Shown here: in pieces, positions 34,908-43,094 of the stretch
Position numbering within the stretch: the stretch's first letter is position 1
Layout: every line of letters begins with the position of its first letter
Source of the DNA: Bacillus sp. FJAT-14578
GTDB taxonomy: Bacteria; Bacillota; Bacilli; Bacillales; Bacillaceae_H
Assembly (NCBI RefSeq): GCF_000504165.1
Contig: NZ_AYSE01000004.1
Span: forward strand, 434,001-498,000
Length of the DNA: 64,000 bases
Direction: 5' to 3'
Position numbers and translations under genes: made by a program
The notes under the pieces: generated by a model
Told to the model about the DNA's origin: nothing
The model's input: only the letters and a program-made list of their open reading frames with translations
Databases searched by the model: none

Positions 34908-35684
34908 TTATTCTACTACTTTTACATTCACTGTTTTTACACCCCATTGAACGGCTTGTTCATGTGAAGGGAAGAAGATGTCAATTTTATTTCCTTTAAT
35001 TGCGGAACCGGTATCGCCGGCTATTGCCTCTCCGTAACCTTCTACATATACTTTTGAACCTAATGGGATAACAGAAGGATCAACGGAAATGACCTTTGCA
35101 TCTGGATTTTCTTTTAAATTAATTCCTGTTGCTGTAACACCCGAACAGCCTTCGCAACTGGCTGTATAAGCGGTAGCTGTCATGGAAATTTCCTTGCTGG
35201 CAGCTTGTGCAGCCGGTTTTGGATTTGTTGGTTGTGCAGTCGGCTGCGGTGTCGGAACAGGGTCTGGGTCCGGTGCATTTGTGACGGACTCGACCTTACG
35301 TTCAGACGTAACGGCTGTTGTGCCAGTTGATTTGATGGTTAATACATCGTTAGGATGAATCAAATCTGAAGATAGGCCGTTCCAATCCATTAGATTTTGA
35401 ACAGAAATACCATGGACCCCCGCAATTTTATATAATGTATCCCCTTTTTGCACCGTATAAATGGTTTCCTCTGGGGAAACAGTTAAGATTTGTTTCGGAT
35501 AAATCATATCAGAGCTCAAGTCATTCCAATCTTTTATCGCATCGACGGTTACTTTATGTTGAGACGCAATGCCCCATAGTGTATCCCCTTTTTGGACTTG
35601 ATGCGTATCCGCCGCAAAAGCTTGTCCAGATAATCCCGCTGACAGCATCGTTGCTGCTCCTAGTGTTAAAGCTAATTTTTTCAT
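34908..35684 (-). CDS. yocH: Secreted LysM/3D-domain cell-wall protein (YocH-like)
   Basis: In the 258-residue protein a signal peptide (MKKLALTLGAATMLSAGLSGQAFA) is followed by two LysM repeats (about 28-70 and 75-118, each with VQKGDTL and DWN.LSSD.I.P), a Pro/Thr/Ala-rich linker, and a C-terminal 3D domain (MTATAYTASCEGCSGVTATG ... AGDTGSAIKGNKIDIFF) with the three aspartates of MltA-like transglycosylases. B. subtilis YocH has this build and belongs to the WalKR regulon; a WalR-like site lies upstream here. It should bind and cut peptidoglycan. Confidence 0.88.
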   Translation of the reverse strand: MKKLALTLGAATMLSAGLSGQAFAADTHQVQKGDTLWGIASQHKVTVDAIKDWNDLSSDMIYPKQILTVSPEETIYTVQKGDTLYKIAGVHGISVQNLMDWNGLSSDLIHPNDVLTIKSTGTTAVTSERKVESVTNAPDPDPVPTPQPTAQPTNPKPAAQAASKEISMTATAYTASCEGCSGVTATGINLKENPDAKVISVDPSVIPLGSKVYVEGYGEAIAGDTGSAIKGNKIDIFFPSHEQAVQWGVKTVNVKVVE

Positions 35685-35733
35685 ATGTATCCGCTCCTTC
35701 GTCTGTTTCTGATTCTCATTCTAGCAATCTAAG

Positions 35734-35750
35734 AAAACAGAACGATTACA
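35734..35750 (-). promoter_or_regulatory. WalR-like site upstream of yocH
   Basis: The minus strand reads TGTAATCGTTCTGTTTT, 11 of 12 fixed positions of TGTWAH-N5-TGTWAH. Another TGTAAT half-site lies at 35,767-35,772. The position 50 bases upstream of the start is suitable. Confidence 0.6.
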
Positions 35751-36003
35751 AACGATTATTAATTGGATTACAAAATCAAGACAAAGAAAATTCCTCTTGT
35801 AACATATGTTTGTAAAATTGCTAGAAATAATAGAAGAAAGGCTTTTCTTTTCCAAAAAGCATTTTATTAAAGAAGGGTCTCAACCTTTTCATATTTGGGT
35901 ATAGAAAGTTAAGGATATGAAAAAGAGTCAGTAACGGTCTTTTTTAGAGCCGTCTGACTTTATTCTATATAGACAATAATAAAGAAAAGGTGCGTGAATT
36001 AGA

Positions 36004-36885
36004 ATGAAAAAAGCAATGGTCATTCTCAATCCGTCTTCAGGTAAAGAGAAAGCAGAAGAAAATGAGGTGCGTATTGCCGAAGCACTCCAGGAGTTGGGCT
36101 ACAAAGTGGATGTACGTGTAACGGAAAAGGAAAATGATGCGACCGCATATGCAAAAATCGCTTGTGAAGAACAGTATGATGCAGTCATCTCAGTGGGAGG
36201 TGACGGAACGTTGAACGAAACCATTAACGGGCTGGCTGAACAAAAACATCGGCCGGCATTAGGAGTCATTCCTCTCGGTACGGTTAATGATTTTGCCCGT
36301 GCTTTGAATATACCGCTTGATTGTGAGCAAGCAATTGAAATGCTGAAACATCATAACATAAGGACGGTCGATGTCGGTAAAGCCAATGATACTCACTTTT
36401 CCAACATCATTGCCATCGGAGAAATTGCAGAAGCCACTTTTTCCGTTTCCGTCCAGAAAAAAACCCTGCTCGGTCCCATTGCTTATTTGATGGAGGGAAT
36501 TAAAACGCTTGTTCATAAAAAAACGTTTCCTGTCCATCTGGAACACGATAATGGAAAGTGGGAAGGGAATGCGTTACTTGTGTTAGTGACATTGACAAAC
36601 TCAGGGGGCGGGTTTACAAAGATGGCTCCCGATGCAAAAGTCAATGATGGACTTATGCGGTGTGTAGTCGTTCATGATGTCCCCTTAATGAAATTTGGAG
36701 CATTGGTTTTAGCCCTTTTAAAAGGAGAGCACGTAGAGGACCCAGCCATCGAATATATCCACACATCACATCTCCAAGTATCTGCCGGTAATGGATTAAC
36801 TGCTAATATTGATGGAGATGAAGGCCCCGCGCTTCCATTAACCATTCGTGTGTTAAAAGAGCATTTAAACGTGTTCGTTCCTTGA
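36004..36885 (+). CDS. Diacylglycerol kinase-family lipid kinase (YegS/BmrU/DgkB type)
   Basis: In the 293-residue protein the nucleotide loop VGGDGTLNETINGL is around residue 65, with NPSSGKEKA at the start, GVIPLGTVNDFARAL and the C-terminal NIDGDEGP. It phosphorylates diacylglycerol or a related lipid. DgkB (YerQ) is the essential Gram-positive enzyme; BmrU is a close paralogue, and I cannot tell which this is. AAGGTG is ~12 bases upstream. It stands alone. Confidence 0.9.
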   Translation: MKKAMVILNPSSGKEKAEENEVRIAEALQELGYKVDVRVTEKENDATAYAKIACEEQYDAVISVGGDGTLNETINGLAEQKHRPALGVIPLGTVNDFARALNIPLDCEQAIEMLKHHNIRTVDVGKANDTHFSNIIAIGEIAEATFSVSVQKKTLLGPIAYLMEGIKTLVHKKTFPVHLEHDNGKWEGNALLVLVTLTNSGGGFTKMAPDAKVNDGLMRCVVVHDVPLMKFGALVLALLKGEHVEDPAIEYIHTSHLQVSAGNGLTANIDGDEGPALPLTIRVLKEHLNVFVP

Positions 36886-37472
36886 AGAAAGAGTGTAAAT
36901 TCCCTTCATGCGATTATCAATCAGAGGAGTCAGCAGGGAGGCTTTTAGTTAAAGATCAATCCCATTGAACAATGGAAAAAACCAGCGTATCGCTACTTTT
37001 CTTTCCTTTTTATACATATATTACAGTGTAGGAAGAAAGGTTTTTTTATCCAATCAACCAATGCCCACGGCAGCATTCTCCATTCAAGCTTCCCGACTCG
37101 TTAACGGCTTTTTATCGTAAGTAGAAGAAGGGGGGATATCTAACATTATAACGGAAACGCGTTGTTCCCTATAGAAAAGGGCAAAGCCGAAAGAAAACCA
37201 ACGGTTCGGCGCCTTAAAAATCGAACAGATGGGGAAGAATGTGTAAAAGAGAGGAATTGTTGTCATCAATGTCGAATATATAAATGGATTAGTATGCCTT
37301 TTCCTTCATAAAAGATGAAGATGCCGGTTTATGGCCGGAAAATGGGCTGATGATATCTTTAAAGGAAAAAAGATGCCCTGCCAAGATTCTGTTTAGAGCG
37401 CGGCCCGCTGTCTTGAGTACGGGATAAAAGAAAGAGAAATGAGCATACTAATAAAAAAAGGAGTTTTTGCCC
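36886..37472. other. 587-base intergenic region without a clear gene
   Basis: There is no open frame with a ribosome binding site on either strand except a weak 61-codon minus-strand frame (37,084-37,269), which looks random. AACGGAAACGCGTTGTTCC near 37,150 is partly palindromic. The AAAGGAG site of the YdjO-like gene lies at the right end. It is probably decayed sequence. Confidence 0.4.
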
Positions 37473-37664
37473 ATGTACTTTGCGAAGAAAGGGAAAGAAG
37501 AGGTTGTTAATACGATTGAGGATACGAATGTATATGCCTGCGAATCCGATTCCTGCAACGGGTGGATGAGAGAGGAATTTTCCACCGCAGACTGTTCTTG
37601 TCCAATTTGCGGAAGCAGCATGAAATCAGAAGTACGTGGTCTGCCGAAAATAAAAGTGGATTGA
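37473..37664 (+). CDS. Cold-inducible YdjO-like small zinc-ribbon protein
   Basis: The 63-residue protein reads MYFAKKGKEEVV, then YACESDSCNGWMREEF and CSCPICGSSMKSEVRGLPKI. The cysteine pairs (C-x4-C and C-x-C-x2-C) and the WMR and MK...R.LP blocks match YdjO of B. subtilis, reported as cold inducible. AAGGAG is 9 bases before ATG 37473. A terminator follows at 37,741-37,770. Confidence 0.85.
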   Translation: MYFAKKGKEEVVNTIEDTNVYACESDSCNGWMREEFSTADCSCPICGSSMKSEVRGLPKIKVD

Positions 37665-37740
37665 TGATCGTTGCTTTGGCTAAAGGCTCGATTTAAAGTT
37701 CAAAACAGTTAAATAAGAGCATGTATTTCATACACAAACA

Positions 37741-37770
37741 AAACCATCGGTCATATAGCCGATGGTTTTA
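37741..37770 (+). terminator. Terminator after the YdjO-like gene
   Basis: The arms AAACCATCGG/CCGATGGTTT surround an 8-base loop, followed by TATC; the T-run is short. Confidence 0.75.
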
Positions 37771-37821
37771 TCATTTCAAGGAATATTTAATAAAACCTTG
37801 AGGTAAGAACCTTTTCTTTGT

Positions 37822-38133
37822 GAAGCAGGAGAATTATTAGCTTCACAACTGCAGCCTGGAGATAAAGCAGTCTTGATCGGTGGGGATATTCCAGTTATAG
37901 GTAAACGGATAGAAGGGGCTAAAATTACCGAAATGGTTGAGTTAATCGAAGAGGGAACGTTAACTGATACAGTAGCACAAAACCCTTATGATATGGGATA
38001 TTTAGGCGTTGAAACCGCAGTGAAAGTTACAAAAGGAGAAAAAGTTGAAAAAAACATCGATAGCGATGTTGATATTATCATCGAAGATAACGCAGAACAG
38101 AGACTAGACTTCTTGAAAAAAATGTTGAAGTGA
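37822..38133 (+). pseudogene. Remnant of a sugar ABC transporter substrate-binding protein (RbsB-like)
   Basis: The frame reads EAGELLASQLQPGDKAVLIGGDIPVIG, then IEEGTLTDTVAQNPYDMGYLGVETAVKVTKGEKVEKNIDSDVDIIIEDNAEQRLDFLKKMLK. The second part is the C-terminus of RbsB-type periplasmic-binding proteins; the first part looks like an internal block from further upstream, joined by a deletion. No signal peptide, start codon or transporter genes are present. It looks like the end product of losing a sugar-uptake operon. Confidence 0.8.
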
Positions 38134-38174
38134 TGTTTCAACGCTAGATCTTTCGATTTGCTAATTGTTATTTT

Positions 38175-38215
38175 AACCGTTTGTAAAAGTACACTTTTAT
38201 GAACGGTTCGTTTTT
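38175..38215 (+). terminator. Terminator after the rbsB-like remnant
   Basis: Sixteen-base arms starting AACCGTT and ending AACGGTT (two mismatches) are followed by CGTTTTTG. Confidence 0.75.
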
Positions 38216-38450
38216 GTCCAAAAAGAGACATTTTTTACTTAATTCCCGAAAATTGATCTACAAAAATGGACAGTATTAAAAAGAAGTTTTAGGATTAAGC
38301 ACACAAAAGGTGATTTCGGTATTGAACTGGAGTCATCTTTTTTTATGAGCATTGATAACGACGAGAATTGTAATATTCTCTAAATATTCATCGATGACCG
38401 ATTTTACTTCGGTATTGATGATACACACATAATGACTTCAAAGGCATAGA

Positions 38451-38497
38451 AAAACCCGAATGATGGACTTTTTAAATTTTTCCATCATTCGGGTTTT
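38451..38497. terminator. Strong bidirectional terminator in a gene-poor region
   Basis: The arms AAAACCCGAATGATGGA/TCCATCATTCGGGTTTT pair perfectly over 17 bases. On the minus strand it directly follows a 31-codon frame (38,580 down to 38,486) that has no ribosome binding site; this may be the tail of a lost gene. The surrounding 38,216-38,833 shows no other gene. Confidence 0.75.
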
Positions 38498-38833
38498 AGT
38501 TCATAGCGGCCGTTCTTTTTTATTGCCATGGCGTGATGCAGCCGTTCAAGATTGAACCTTTTTCCAGAATTTTCGCTCATATTAATAAATAAAACTATGT
38601 GCTAAATGATAAATAATTGTATAAAAATAGTCCACAAGACAAAACCATAAACACTTCAAAAATTTCAACGATGAGCTGTCATAAAAAAAACATAATATAA
38701 TTATTGTAAACAATAATACCTTTCTGACCTTTACCAAACCGTCCATTTTTTGTATCACTTATTATATAGATAAAAAGGAGAGAAAAGGGGAGTCAAATAG
38801 TTTTAACGAATAAAAAGATGGTATACACCCGGG

Positions 38834-38909
38834 ATTCTCAACGGTTGCCGAGAATAGGTGGTTAAATTTCTGTACCGTCATGAAGGATTTGACGAGGGTT
38901 TGCAGAAAT
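38834..38909 (+). other. Structured leader upstream of the dehydrogenase gene
   Basis: ATTCTC pairs with GAGAAT (38,834-38,855). An outer stem ATTTCTG/CAGAAAT (38,866-38,909) encloses GTCA/TGAC and ACC/GGGT pairings. The region lies within 120 bases upstream of the dehydrogenase start. It fits no riboswitch class I know and has no T-run, so it might be an operator region or a novel RNA motif. Confidence 0.4.
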
Positions 38910-38952
38910 CAAATGGAGATGATTTCATAAGGGGATAGAAGGGGGAAGAAGA

Positions 38953-39858
38953 TTGGAAAATATAAAGAATATTCTGTTCATTGGGCTTGGAAATATGGGA
39001 TTACCGATGGCTTCTCAATTGTTAAAGGCAGGCTATACCGTCTATGGAGTGGATGCTAATACGCAAGCAGAGAAGCGTTTTGCTTCATTGGGAGGAGAAA
39101 CAGGGTTTCCACTAGAGTTCATCATGAAAAAAGCTGATGTCATTATGACGAGCTTGCCTACCCCTCAAATAATTGAAAACGTTTACCTTGGTGAAAACGG
39201 AATTATTGAACATGCCCATTCTTCCCAACTCTTCATCGATTTTAGTACCGTCTCGCCAAAGCTGAATGAAAAAATCTCCGAAGCATGCAGTCATAAGGGT
39301 GCGGCATATTTAGGAGCTCCCGTCAGCGGCGGGGTAATCGGTGCGGAAGAAGCCACGTTGACGATTATGGCGGGAGGGCCGAAGGAAGCGTTTGACAAGG
39401 CTGTACCCCTATTAGAAAAAATGGGAAGCGACCTCTTCCATGTCGGCGCAAGTCCAAGCTCTGGAACGGTCATCAAACTATTAAATAACTTAATGATTGG
39501 CTTTTATACGCAAGCCGTGGCGGAATCCGTTACCCTTGCAGAGAAAATGGGAGTGGATTCAGAGACACTGTTTGAGATTTTAGATGTAAGTTATGGCCAA
39601 AGCCGCATCTATGAACGAAATTACAAACAATTTATCGCCCCAAACCACTATAAACCAGGATTTGCGACGAATCTTTTACTGAAAGATTTGAAACTTGTGA
39701 AAGAAATGGCCGTTCAGTGCAAAGGAGAACTTCCTATCGGAGACAAGTTGATTGAGCTTTACGAAGCAGCAGTAGACAAAGGCTACGGAGAAGATGATAT
39801 GGCATCCGTTTATTTGATGTTGAAAAATACTGCATCCTATGAAAAAGAGAATGTCTAA
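38953..39858 (+). CDS. NAD(P)-dependent beta-hydroxyacid dehydrogenase (3-HIBADH/GarR family)
   Basis: The 301-residue protein has the Rossmann start ILFIGLGNMGLPMASQLLKAG, the substrate loop GAPVSGGVIGAEEATLTIMAGG and the catalytic Lys175 in SGTVIKLLNNLM. It oxidises 3-hydroxyisobutyrate, tartronate semialdehyde or a relative; the exact substrate cannot be read. It starts at TTG with AGGGGGAAG upstream. It stands alone, with the structured leader before it and a strong terminator after. Confidence 0.88.
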   Translation: MENIKNILFIGLGNMGLPMASQLLKAGYTVYGVDANTQAEKRFASLGGETGFPLEFIMKKADVIMTSLPTPQIIENVYLGENGIIEHAHSSQLFIDFSTVSPKLNEKISEACSHKGAAYLGAPVSGGVIGAEEATLTIMAGGPKEAFDKAVPLLEKMGSDLFHVGASPSSGTVIKLLNNLMIGFYTQAVAESVTLAEKMGVDSETLFEILDVSYGQSRIYERNYKQFIAPNHYKPGFATNLLLKDLKLVKEMAVQCKGELPIGDKLIELYEAAVDKGYGEDDMASVYLMLKNTASYEKENV

Positions 39859-39910
39859 AGAAAGGTCGTTGGACTGCGATTGTGAAGATGTCGCTTGTTA
39901 TATTCAAAAT

Positions 39911-39942
39911 AAAAAAGTCTTGTCATATGACAAGACTTTTTT
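39911..39942. terminator. Palindromic bidirectional terminator
   Basis: AAAAAAGTCTTGTCAT is followed directly by its exact complement, giving T-runs on both strands between convergent genes. Confidence 0.9.
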
Positions 39943-39947
39943 TCATT

Positions 39948-40067
39948 TTAGTATCCGTAACCGCAAAAGCAGCTAGCACCGATGATAATTAACAAAATGA
40001 ACAATACGACTAATAAAGCGAAACCTCCGCCATAACCGAAGCCAGCACCTGCAACAGGAGCACCCAT
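39948..40067 (-). CDS. YjcZ-family sporulation protein (39 aa)
   Basis: The peptide starts MGAPVAGAGFGYGGGFALLV, continues as one hydrophobic helix and ends SCFCGYGY. A glycine-rich head, one membrane helix and a CGYGY tail define the YjcZ family of small sporulation proteins in Bacilli. AGGAGG is 7 bases before the ATG. It is followed at once by the shared terminator at 39,911-39,942. Confidence 0.9.
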   Translation of the reverse strand: MGAPVAGAGFGYGGGFALLVVLFILLIIIGASCFCGYGY

Positions 40068-40301
40068 TCATATTCCTCCTTTTACATTTACGTTCTGTTT
40101 GAATCACTAAAGACTCAGGATTCTCTTTATCATACGTTGAAAGAGCCTTTATGAGCCAGTCTTACTAAAAAATGGGTTCATGTCCCAATCTGACTGGCAG
40201 GGTTCCCGGCTTAAGTTGTGAGAAATGAATGGATAAATATGACGGAAGTACAAAACATATGGAACATACGAATACTTTTGCATATAGGTGGTAGAACAAT
40301 C

Positions 40302-41522
40302 ATGAATTTACAGACTGGCAAATTTTATTGGCTCACAACTTTCAATGATGCCCCTTCTTATCCTGTATTAGAAGAAGATATTGAATGTGATGTTTTAATT
40401 ATCGGGGGTGGAAGCTCGGGTGCTCAATGTGCCTATTCTCTCATGGAGAGAGGGCTCGATGTCGTCGTCGTCGAAAAGGGGAAAGCCGGATATGGGAGTA
40501 CAAGCGTCAACACATCGCTTATCCAGTATTCCGGGGATAAATCTTTCGTTCAGCTCATAAATACATTCGGTGAAGAACAGGCTGTCCGTCATTTGAAGCT
40601 ATGTGAAAAAGCCATTGACGATATCGAAAAAGCCTGTTCTTCAATCGATCTGGATTGTGAATTTGTGCGACGAGATAGTCTTTATTATTCCAGCTACAAA
40701 GAAGATGTTCCAGAGCTGGAAAAGGAATATGAAGCATTGCAAAAGCATGGATTTAAAGTTCAGTATTGGAATGAAGAGAAAATTGGCAAGTATTACCCTT
40801 TTAAAAAACACTCTGCCATTTACACGGAAAACGATGCCGAACTCAATCCGTATAAGTTCACAATTGGCTTATTGGAAAAATCTAAAAACAACGGTGTTCG
40901 TATTTATGAACAAACAGAGGTAAACGGCAAGAAACTGGAGAAGGACCAAGCCACCTTTTATACGAAAAATGGCTTTTCCATTAAAGCTCGGCACGTCATC
41001 ATTGCTGCCGGATATGAAACATTGGAATTTAGAAAAGAAAAAAATGCCGTTCTCATCAGTTCATATGCAGCTGTAACAAATCGTGTCGAAGATTTATCTT
41101 CATGGTACAAACGAACATTGATTTGGGAAACAGCCCGTCCCTATATTTACATGCGCACAACGGCCGATGATCGCATCATTATAGGAGGATTGGACGAAGA
41201 TACGGCAATTTCCGAAGAAAGAGATGCCAAACTGCTGCACAAGAAAGACAAATTAATGAAGGAACTCAATAAATTATTTCCAGATTTAAATGTATACCCG
41301 GAGTATTATTTAAGTTCTTTTTACGGAGGGACCCATGATGGCCTTCCCATTATCGGGCAATATGAAGATTTCCCCAACTGCTATTTTGTAATGGCGTACG
41401 GCGATAATGGGACCGTCTATAATATGGTGTTTGCCAATATTCTTCGCGATGTGATTACAAAAGGTTCTCATCCCGCGTTCAACCTTTATGTACAAAATCG
41501 ACCGGTATTGGGTAATCAATGA
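40302..41522 (+). CDS. FAD-dependent amino acid/amine oxidoreductase (DAO family)
   Basis: The 406-residue protein has the FAD fold CDVLIIGGGSSGAQCAYSLMERGLDVVVVEKG and the DAO-family STSVNTSLIQY loop, and ends with YGGTHDGLPIIGQ and MAYGDNGTVYNMVF, the FAD-binding C-terminal region. It likely oxidises a secondary or D-amine; the substrate is unknown. I prefer ATG 40302 (AGGTGG ~10 bases upstream) over the frame start at 40218. It is 19 bases upstream of the erythromycin-esterase-like gene, so the two form an operon. Confidence 0.85.
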   Translation: MNLQTGKFYWLTTFNDAPSYPVLEEDIECDVLIIGGGSSGAQCAYSLMERGLDVVVVEKGKAGYGSTSVNTSLIQYSGDKSFVQLINTFGEEQAVRHLKLCEKAIDDIEKACSSIDLDCEFVRRDSLYYSSYKEDVPELEKEYEALQKHGFKVQYWNEEKIGKYYPFKKHSAIYTENDAELNPYKFTIGLLEKSKNNGVRIYEQTEVNGKKLEKDQATFYTKNGFSIKARHVIIAAGYETLEFRKEKNAVLISSYAAVTNRVEDLSSWYKRTLIWETARPYIYMRTTADDRIIIGGLDEDTAISEERDAKLLHKKDKLMKELNKLFPDLNVYPEYYLSSFYGGTHDGLPIIGQYEDFPNCYFVMAYGDNGTVYNMVFANILRDVITKGSHPAFNLYVQNRPVLGNQ

Positions 41523-41541
41523 TTAATAAGAAGGTGAGACA

Positions 41542-42804
41542 ATGTCCAACATTCAAAGCATGTTTCAAACGATTAAAGAAGAGGCGATTCGCTTTGACTC
41601 TTATGATGATTTAGACGCGATTGTAGAGGCGATTGTAGAGGCAAAATATGTTCTGCTTGGAGAAGCCTCTCATGGCACATCCGAGTTTTATACAGTCCGA
41701 GCGGAGTTATCGAAAAAATTAATGAAAGAGAAAGGTTTTTCTTTTATAGCGGTAGAAGGCGACTGGCCTTCTTGTTTTAGTGTCAATCGTTATGTAAAGG
41801 GATATGACAAGAAATCTGCACGTGATGCCTTAAAAGACTTTAATCGTTGGCCAACATGGATGTGGGCAAATGAAGAAGTATTGTCGTTCATCCAGTGGAT
41901 CAAGGACTATAACCAAACATCAGGTAAAAACGTCGGCTTTTATGGAATCGATGTCTACAGTTTATGGGAGTCAATGGAAGAAGCGGTGCGCCTTCTCGAG
42001 ACAAAGGGAGCAAAGGAGGCGGAAGCGGCAAGAAAAGCTTTTTCTTGTTTCGAACCACATAATGGGAGAGCAGAGAACTATGGGATTCATGCGGCATTTT
42101 ACGGCGAGGATTGCATCGATGAAGTCATGAAGCTGTTAATTAAAATCCGGGAAAACCGACATGACTATCAAGATGACTATGAAACGTCGTTAAACCTGGA
42201 AATCAATGCGCTTGTCGCGGTAAACGCGGAAAGATATTACCGATCGATGGTTCAGGGGGGACCGGATGATTGGAATATCCGTGATCATCATATGGTGAGT
42301 GCCCTTGAACAAATCATGGCCTATTATGGTACCGGCGCAAAAGCAATTGTGTGGGAGCATAATACCCATATCGGCGATGCAAGAGCAACAGATATGAAAA
42401 AGGAAGGACTCGTGAATGTCGGACAAATTCTGCGGGAAAGGGCAGGGAAAACGAATGTCTTCGCTCTTGGCTTCGGTACGCATCGAGGGAGCGTACTAGC
42501 AGCTAGAAAATGGGGAGAAGCCATGGAAACAATGGCTGTCCCTCCGGCAGAAAAAGGAAGTTGGGAAGACTTGATGCACCAAACCGGAGAATTCAATAAG
42601 ATCCTCTTTTTTAGTGAACGAAACCGAAAGATTTTCAACGATCCAATCGGTCACCGTGCTATCGGAGTCGTTTATCATCCCGAATATGAGCATCTAGGGA
42701 ACTATGTGCCGTCCATCATGTCTGAGCGTTATGATGGTTTTATCCATATTGAACAAACGACAGCTTTAAAGCCCATTGCTGCAGGGGAAGTCACTGTTGA
42801 TTAA
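41542..42804 (+). CDS. Erythromycin esterase-like protein
   Basis: The 420-residue protein has the EreA/EreB-family motifs: LLGEASHGTSEFY (Glu41, His44), FIAVEGDWPS, YGIDVYSLWES and IVWEHNTHIGDARATDM, ending HRAIGVVYHPEYE. Characterised members open the macrolide lactone, but most chromosomal relatives in soil Bacilli have unknown substrates, so resistance must not be assumed. AGAAGGTGAG precedes the ATG. It is coupled to the FAD oxidoreductase gene, which suggests a shared pathway on a natural product or a lactone/ester. Confidence 0.88.
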   Translation: MSNIQSMFQTIKEEAIRFDSYDDLDAIVEAIVEAKYVLLGEASHGTSEFYTVRAELSKKLMKEKGFSFIAVEGDWPSCFSVNRYVKGYDKKSARDALKDFNRWPTWMWANEEVLSFIQWIKDYNQTSGKNVGFYGIDVYSLWESMEEAVRLLETKGAKEAEAARKAFSCFEPHNGRAENYGIHAAFYGEDCIDEVMKLLIKIRENRHDYQDDYETSLNLEINALVAVNAERYYRSMVQGGPDDWNIRDHHMVSALEQIMAYYGTGAKAIVWEHNTHIGDARATDMKKEGLVNVGQILRERAGKTNVFALGFGTHRGSVLAARKWGEAMETMAVPPAEKGSWEDLMHQTGEFNKILFFSERNRKIFNDPIGHRAIGVVYHPEYEHLGNYVPSIMSERYDGFIHIEQTTALKPIAAGEVTVD

Positions 42805-42860
42805 TGTACTGTTCTCATTTTTTTAAGCGAGTATAGAAGAAAAAGAATGAAAAACGGAGT

Positions 42861-42976
42861 GATAGCTCATTACGTCCTATTCAAAAGGAAGATGCAGCCA
42901 AACATATCATCTTCGGCCAATATGGTCGAGGAGAAACGGATGGATATAAGGTCATTGGATATCGGCAGGGTCAAGA
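42861..42976 (+). pseudogene. Internal fragment of glucose-6-phosphate dehydrogenase (zwf)
   Basis: The frame reads DSSLRPIQKEDAAKHIIFGQYGRGETDGYKVIGYRQ. This is the Zwf block around LRP...GQY..G, followed in intact enzymes by the substrate and cofactor domain. About 37 codons remain, with no start and no continuation. A complete zwf is expected elsewhere in such a genome, so this could be debris from a duplicated or lost pentose-phosphate locus. Confidence 0.75.
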
Positions 42977-43035
42977 GAACCGAAAGCTTCCCGCCAACTG
43001 CTTCAAGAGGATGGGTTTAGATGGTGGTAAGGTAA

Positions 43036-43067
43036 AAAAGCCAGTACCTTAATAGGCGCTGGCTTTT
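43036..43067 (-). terminator. trpB terminator
   Basis: The arms AAAAGCCAG/CTGGCTTTT surround a 14-base loop. The minus-strand side ends in a six-T run, right for trpB. Confidence 0.8.
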
Positions 43068-43094
43068 GGTTTCCATTTGATGAAAGAAGTTCCT

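Noticed and set aside
36886-37472. GCAAAGCC and a GGCAAAGCCGAAAG stretch recalling a c-di-GMP (GEMM) riboswitch
   Set aside because: The required GGGCAAACC and the downstream receptor stem are absent; only one short block matches.
38486-38580. 31-codon minus-strand frame ending at a strong terminator
   Set aside because: No ribosome binding site and no recognised family; more likely the tail of a lost gene.
38834-38909. T-box, SAM or glycine riboswitch
   Set aside because: None of the conserved boxes of these classes is present.
41542-42804. Macrolide resistance gene
   Set aside because: Only family membership is visible; chromosomal relatives often have other substrates, so no resistance is claimed.
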